The notes under the pieces are model-generated. The model ran no database searches. It had not been told where the DNA came from and was given only the letters and a program-made list of their open reading frames with translations. From NCBI GenBank assembly GCA_018365455.1, contig JAGZJZ010000034.1, forward strand, positions 1 through 64,000: DNA of 64,000 nt, given 5' to 3'. A program made the translations under genes and the position numbers. Positions 61,603 through 64,000 of the stretch are shown here, piece after piece (position 1 is the stretch's first letter; every line of letters begins with the position of its first letter). The DNA is from Clostridiales bacterium. Lineage in GTDB: Bacteria > Bacillota > Clostridia > Lachnospirales > Lachnospiraceae.

Positions 61603-63192
61603 TTGCTCTACATTTTAGCTATCTGCAGTGCAGTATTGCTGCTATGTGTTTTTCTGGGGAAAATATCCGGCCGACTGGGGGTTCCGAGCCTATTGCTCTT
61701 CATGGTTCTGGGAATGTGTTTCGGATCCGATGGTCTTATCAAAATCCCCTTTGATAATTTCGGTATGGCAGAGTCCATATGCTCTACCGCCTTGATTTTT
61801 ATTATGTTTTCCGGAGGCTTCGAGACGAACTGGGCAGCGGCAAAGGCGGCCAGCATACAGGGAATCCTGCTTTCTGTCTTCGGTGTTTTGATGACTGCCG
61901 GTATTACAGGTCTGTTTTGCCATTACGTACTTGGCATGACCTTGCTGGAAGGGATGCTGATTGGTTCTGTAGTAGGTTCTACGGATGCGGCATCTGTATT
62001 TTCTATTCTTCGTTCTAAAAAGTTAAATCTGAAAAATGGCCTTGCTTCTGTTCTGGAAATAGAAAGTGGAAGTAATGACCCGGTAGCCTATACCATGACT
62101 CTGATTATTTTATCCTTTATGTCCGGAGGTTCTTCTGTTCCGGTAATTTCTATTTTTTTCAAGCAATTGCTGTTCGGCCTTCTTGCGGGCGTAATCATTT
62201 CATTTATTGCGGTACGAATTCTGCAGAGAGTGCGGTTTGAATCTACCGGCATGCGGACGATTTTTGTTGTCGCAGCTGCATTGACGGCTTATACACTGCC
62301 TTCTTTTATTGGCGGAAACGGATATCTCAGTGTATATGTTGCAGGAATTATCATGGGGAACAGCAAGATGGTGCAAAAGGTGGAACTGATTCAGTTCTTT
62401 GACAGCCTTTCAGGACTGATGCAGATTCTTCTGTTTTTCCTTCTGGGCCTCCTGGCATTTCCATCCCAGATACCGGGAATTTTGCTGACCGCCCTGCTGA
62501 TTGCGGTATTTATGAGTTTTGTTGCACGTCCGGCTGCTGTATATCTGATCATGAAGCCATTTGGAAGATCTTTTCGTGAAATTGTTTTTACTTCCTGGGC
62601 TGGTCTTCGGGGCGCGGCATCTATAGTATTTGCAATCATGACGGTGACAAATCAGGCAGATCCGCAAAATGATATTTTCCATATCGTATTTTGTATTGCA
62701 CTATTATCCGTAACTTTCCAGGGAAGTTTCCTTCCTTACGTGGCGAAAAAACTAAATCTGGTATACGATGAAGAAAATGTTATGAAGACGTTCAATGATT
62801 ATCAGGATGATACGGATATCGTGTTAATTGAAACAATTATTGACCAACAAAGCCCCTGGAAAGACAAGAGGATTAACGAAGTATGCCTGCCCTCGGAATC
62901 CCTGATTGTGATGATTAAAAGGGAGGGAAATACCATTATTCCAAAAGGAAATACGATTATTTGCGAAGGTGATATTCTGATTTCCAACAGAATTGCATCC
63001 AGAAGCAGCTCCGATATACCGCTTGTGGAAGTTCCGGTTACCAGCGGGCATAAATGGGCGGATAAGCCGTTAAGCCAGATTAACCTTCCTAAGGATTCTC
63101 TGATTGTAATGATCAAGCGGAACTCTGAAATTTTAATACCGGGAGGAAATACAAAGATACTGACCGGTGATATATTAGTTATGAACATGTAA
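61603..63192 (+). CDS. Potassium/proton-type antiporter (CPA1, NhaP2/CvrA-like)
   Basis: A 529-residue membrane protein. About twelve helices (residues 1-390) form a Na_H_Exchanger domain with SGGFETNW, GSTDAASVFSIL and ESGSNDPVAY, the last carrying the ion-binding Asp. The C-terminal 130 residues hold two TrkA_C (RCK C-terminal) repeats (VCLPSESLIVMIKREG; INLPKDSLIVMIKRNS) that bind regulatory ligands such as cyclic-di-AMP in related proteins. It starts with TTG at 61603 after GAGGTGAT. An ATG at 61597 is followed at once by a stop. It likely controls potassium and pH. Confidence 0.85.
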   Translation: MLYILAICSAVLLLCVFLGKISGRLGVPSLLLFMVLGMCFGSDGLIKIPFDNFGMAESICSTALIFIMFSGGFETNWAAAKAASIQGILLSVFGVLMTAGITGLFCHYVLGMTLLEGMLIGSVVGSTDAASVFSILRSKKLNLKNGLASVLEIESGSNDPVAYTMTLIILSFMSGGSSVPVISIFFKQLLFGLLAGVIISFIAVRILQRVRFESTGMRTIFVVAAALTAYTLPSFIGGNGYLSVYVAGIIMGNSKMVQKVELIQFFDSLSGLMQILLFFLLGLLAFPSQIPGILLTALLIAVFMSFVARPAAVYLIMKPFGRSFREIVFTSWAGLRGAASIVFAIMTVTNQADPQNDIFHIVFCIALLSVTFQGSFLPYVAKKLNLVYDEENVMKTFNDYQDDTDIVLIETIIDQQSPWKDKRINEVCLPSESLIVMIKREGNTIIPKGNTIICEGDILISNRIASRSSSDIPLVEVPVTSGHKWADKPLSQINLPKDSLIVMIKRNSEILIPGGNTKILTGDILVMNM

Positions 63193-63255
63193 CAGCCAAA
63201 AGTGGGAATAATTTTGCGACATTTGCCGAAAAATCAAATTTGAGAGTAAAAAGCC

Positions 63256-63284
63256 TTGTATTTATCCGCAAAAAGTCTTATGAT
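63256..63284 (+). promoter_or_regulatory. Probable guaB promoter
   Basis: TTGTAT (63256-63261) and TATGAT (63279-63284) separated by 17 bases, 33 bases before the guaB ATG. Confidence 0.55.
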
Positions 63285-63316
63285 ATAACATAAAATCAGA
63301 TGAAGGAGAAGATAAA

Positions 63317-64000
63317 ATGGCATTCTATTACAACGAACCATCCCACACTTTTAGCGAGTATTTATTAGTACCAGGATATTCTTCAGCCCAGTGTATTCCG
63401 GCAAATGCATCCTTACGTACCCCCATAACGAAATTCAGGAAGGGTGAGGAACCGGCAATTTCCATGAATATTCCGCTTGTATCTGCGATCATGCAGTCGG
63501 TTTCCGATGATAACATGGCAATTGCATTAGCCAAAGAAGGTGGTATTTCCTTTATATATGGTTCCCAGACAATTGAACAGCAGGCAGAGATGGTAACCAG
63601 GGTCAAAAATTATAAGGCAGGTTTTGTATCCAGTGATTCTAATGTAAGACCGGATCAGACCCTTGCAGATATTCTGGCACTGAAAGCCGAGACCGGTCAC
63701 GCAACCGTAGCAGTAACCGATGATGGTACCGCTAACGGCAAGCTGGTAGGTATTGTTACCAGCAGGGATTACCGTGTCAGCCGTATGGATCCTGCAACCA
63801 GGATTTCCGAATTTATGACTCCGATTGAAAATGTAATCTATGCAAAAGAAGGGATCAGCCTGAAAGAGGCAAATAATGTGATCTGGGATCACAAATTAAA
63901 TGCCCTTCCAATCCTGGACAACAACCAGAGACTGATTGCTTTTGTATTCCGTAAAGATTACGATTCCCATAAAGAAAACCCATTGGAACTTTTAGATACT
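63317..64000 (+). CDS. guaB: IMP dehydrogenase, 5' part (truncated by window end)
   Basis: The first 228 residues are present; the reading frame is still open at the window edge. IMP dehydrogenase oxidises IMP to XMP, the first committed step of GMP synthesis. The start MAFYYNEPSHTFSEYLLVPGYS, the conserved NIPLVSAIMQSVSDDNMAIALAKEGG and two CBS domains from about residue 95 (YRVSRMDPATRISEFM; KEANNVIWDHKLNALPIL) fit the family. The catalytic Cys loop lies beyond the window. GAAGGAGAAG precedes the ATG at 63317. Confidence 0.88.
   Translation, partial: MAFYYNEPSHTFSEYLLVPGYSSAQCIPANASLRTPITKFRKGEEPAISMNIPLVSAIMQSVSDDNMAIALAKEGGISFIYGSQTIEQQAEMVTRVKNYKAGFVSSDSNVRPDQTLADILALKAETGHATVAVTDDGTANGKLVGIVTSRDYRVSRMDPATRISEFMTPIENVIYAKEGISLKEANNVIWDHKLNALPILDNNQRLIAFVFRKDYDSHKENPLELLDT

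Overview
The window reads as a chromosomal segment of a Gram-positive anaerobe of the Clostridia, most likely Lachnospiraceae. This is inferred from AGGAGG-type ribosome binding sites, sigma-A-like promoters, MecA, YesM/YesN two-component pairs controlling lipoprotein-dependent sugar ABC transporters, a corrinoid protein with a RACo-type activator, and moderate GC content. I saw no rRNA, tRNA, CRISPR array, insertion sequence or prophage.

Layout. 0.4-1.0 kb: mecA. 1.2-18.5 kb: a carbohydrate/methyl-transfer region. A LacI regulator fused to a solute-binding domain faces an operon of a rhamnose-mutarotase-like protein, a UroD-fold methyltransferase and a ribose-type ABC transporter. A YesM/YesN pair follows, then a second ABC transporter (lipoprotein plus two MalFG-type permeases) ending in two more UroD-superfamily genes. 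18.7-29.0 kb: a DUF2284 protein, a MATE exporter, a fourth UroD-like methyltransferase with a hydantoinase/oxoprolinase-family ATPase, then DUF5714, a small lipoyl-domain protein, a COG0523 GTPase and lipoate ligase, and a fifth UroD-like protein fused to a thioredoxin-like domain. 29.2-32.0 kb: AIM24-family protein and an ECF-sigma operon. 32.1-50.3 kb: a YesN/YesM pair divergent from an ABC transporter, a GH65 phosphorylase, a HAD phosphatase, two very large secreted multidomain proteins (beta-helix; PIG-L deacetylase with discoidin domains) and a SurA/PrsA-like membrane protein. 50.4-55.0 kb: a PocR-AraC regulator divergent from a corrinoid protein and a RACo fused to a MetH-activation-like domain. 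55-64 kb: polysaccharide deacetylase, RarA, a PAS-GGDEF-EAL protein, guanine deaminase, a lipoprotein, a K+/H+-type antiporter and the start of guaB.

How the parts may work together (inference). Five UroD-superfamily proteins, one corrinoid carrier and one reactivase make this a corrinoid-dependent methyl-transfer neighbourhood. Two ABC importers are each in one operon with UroD-like proteins, so methylated substrates, possibly methylated sugars or glycosides, may be imported and demethylated. Three near-identical palindromes (TCTAAACGTTTAGA type) link the LacI-SBP regulator to two separated UroD genes. The lipoyl-protein/COG0523/LplA/DUF5714 operon next to UroD-Trx is the part I recognise least as a known pathway and the best candidate for an undescribed system.
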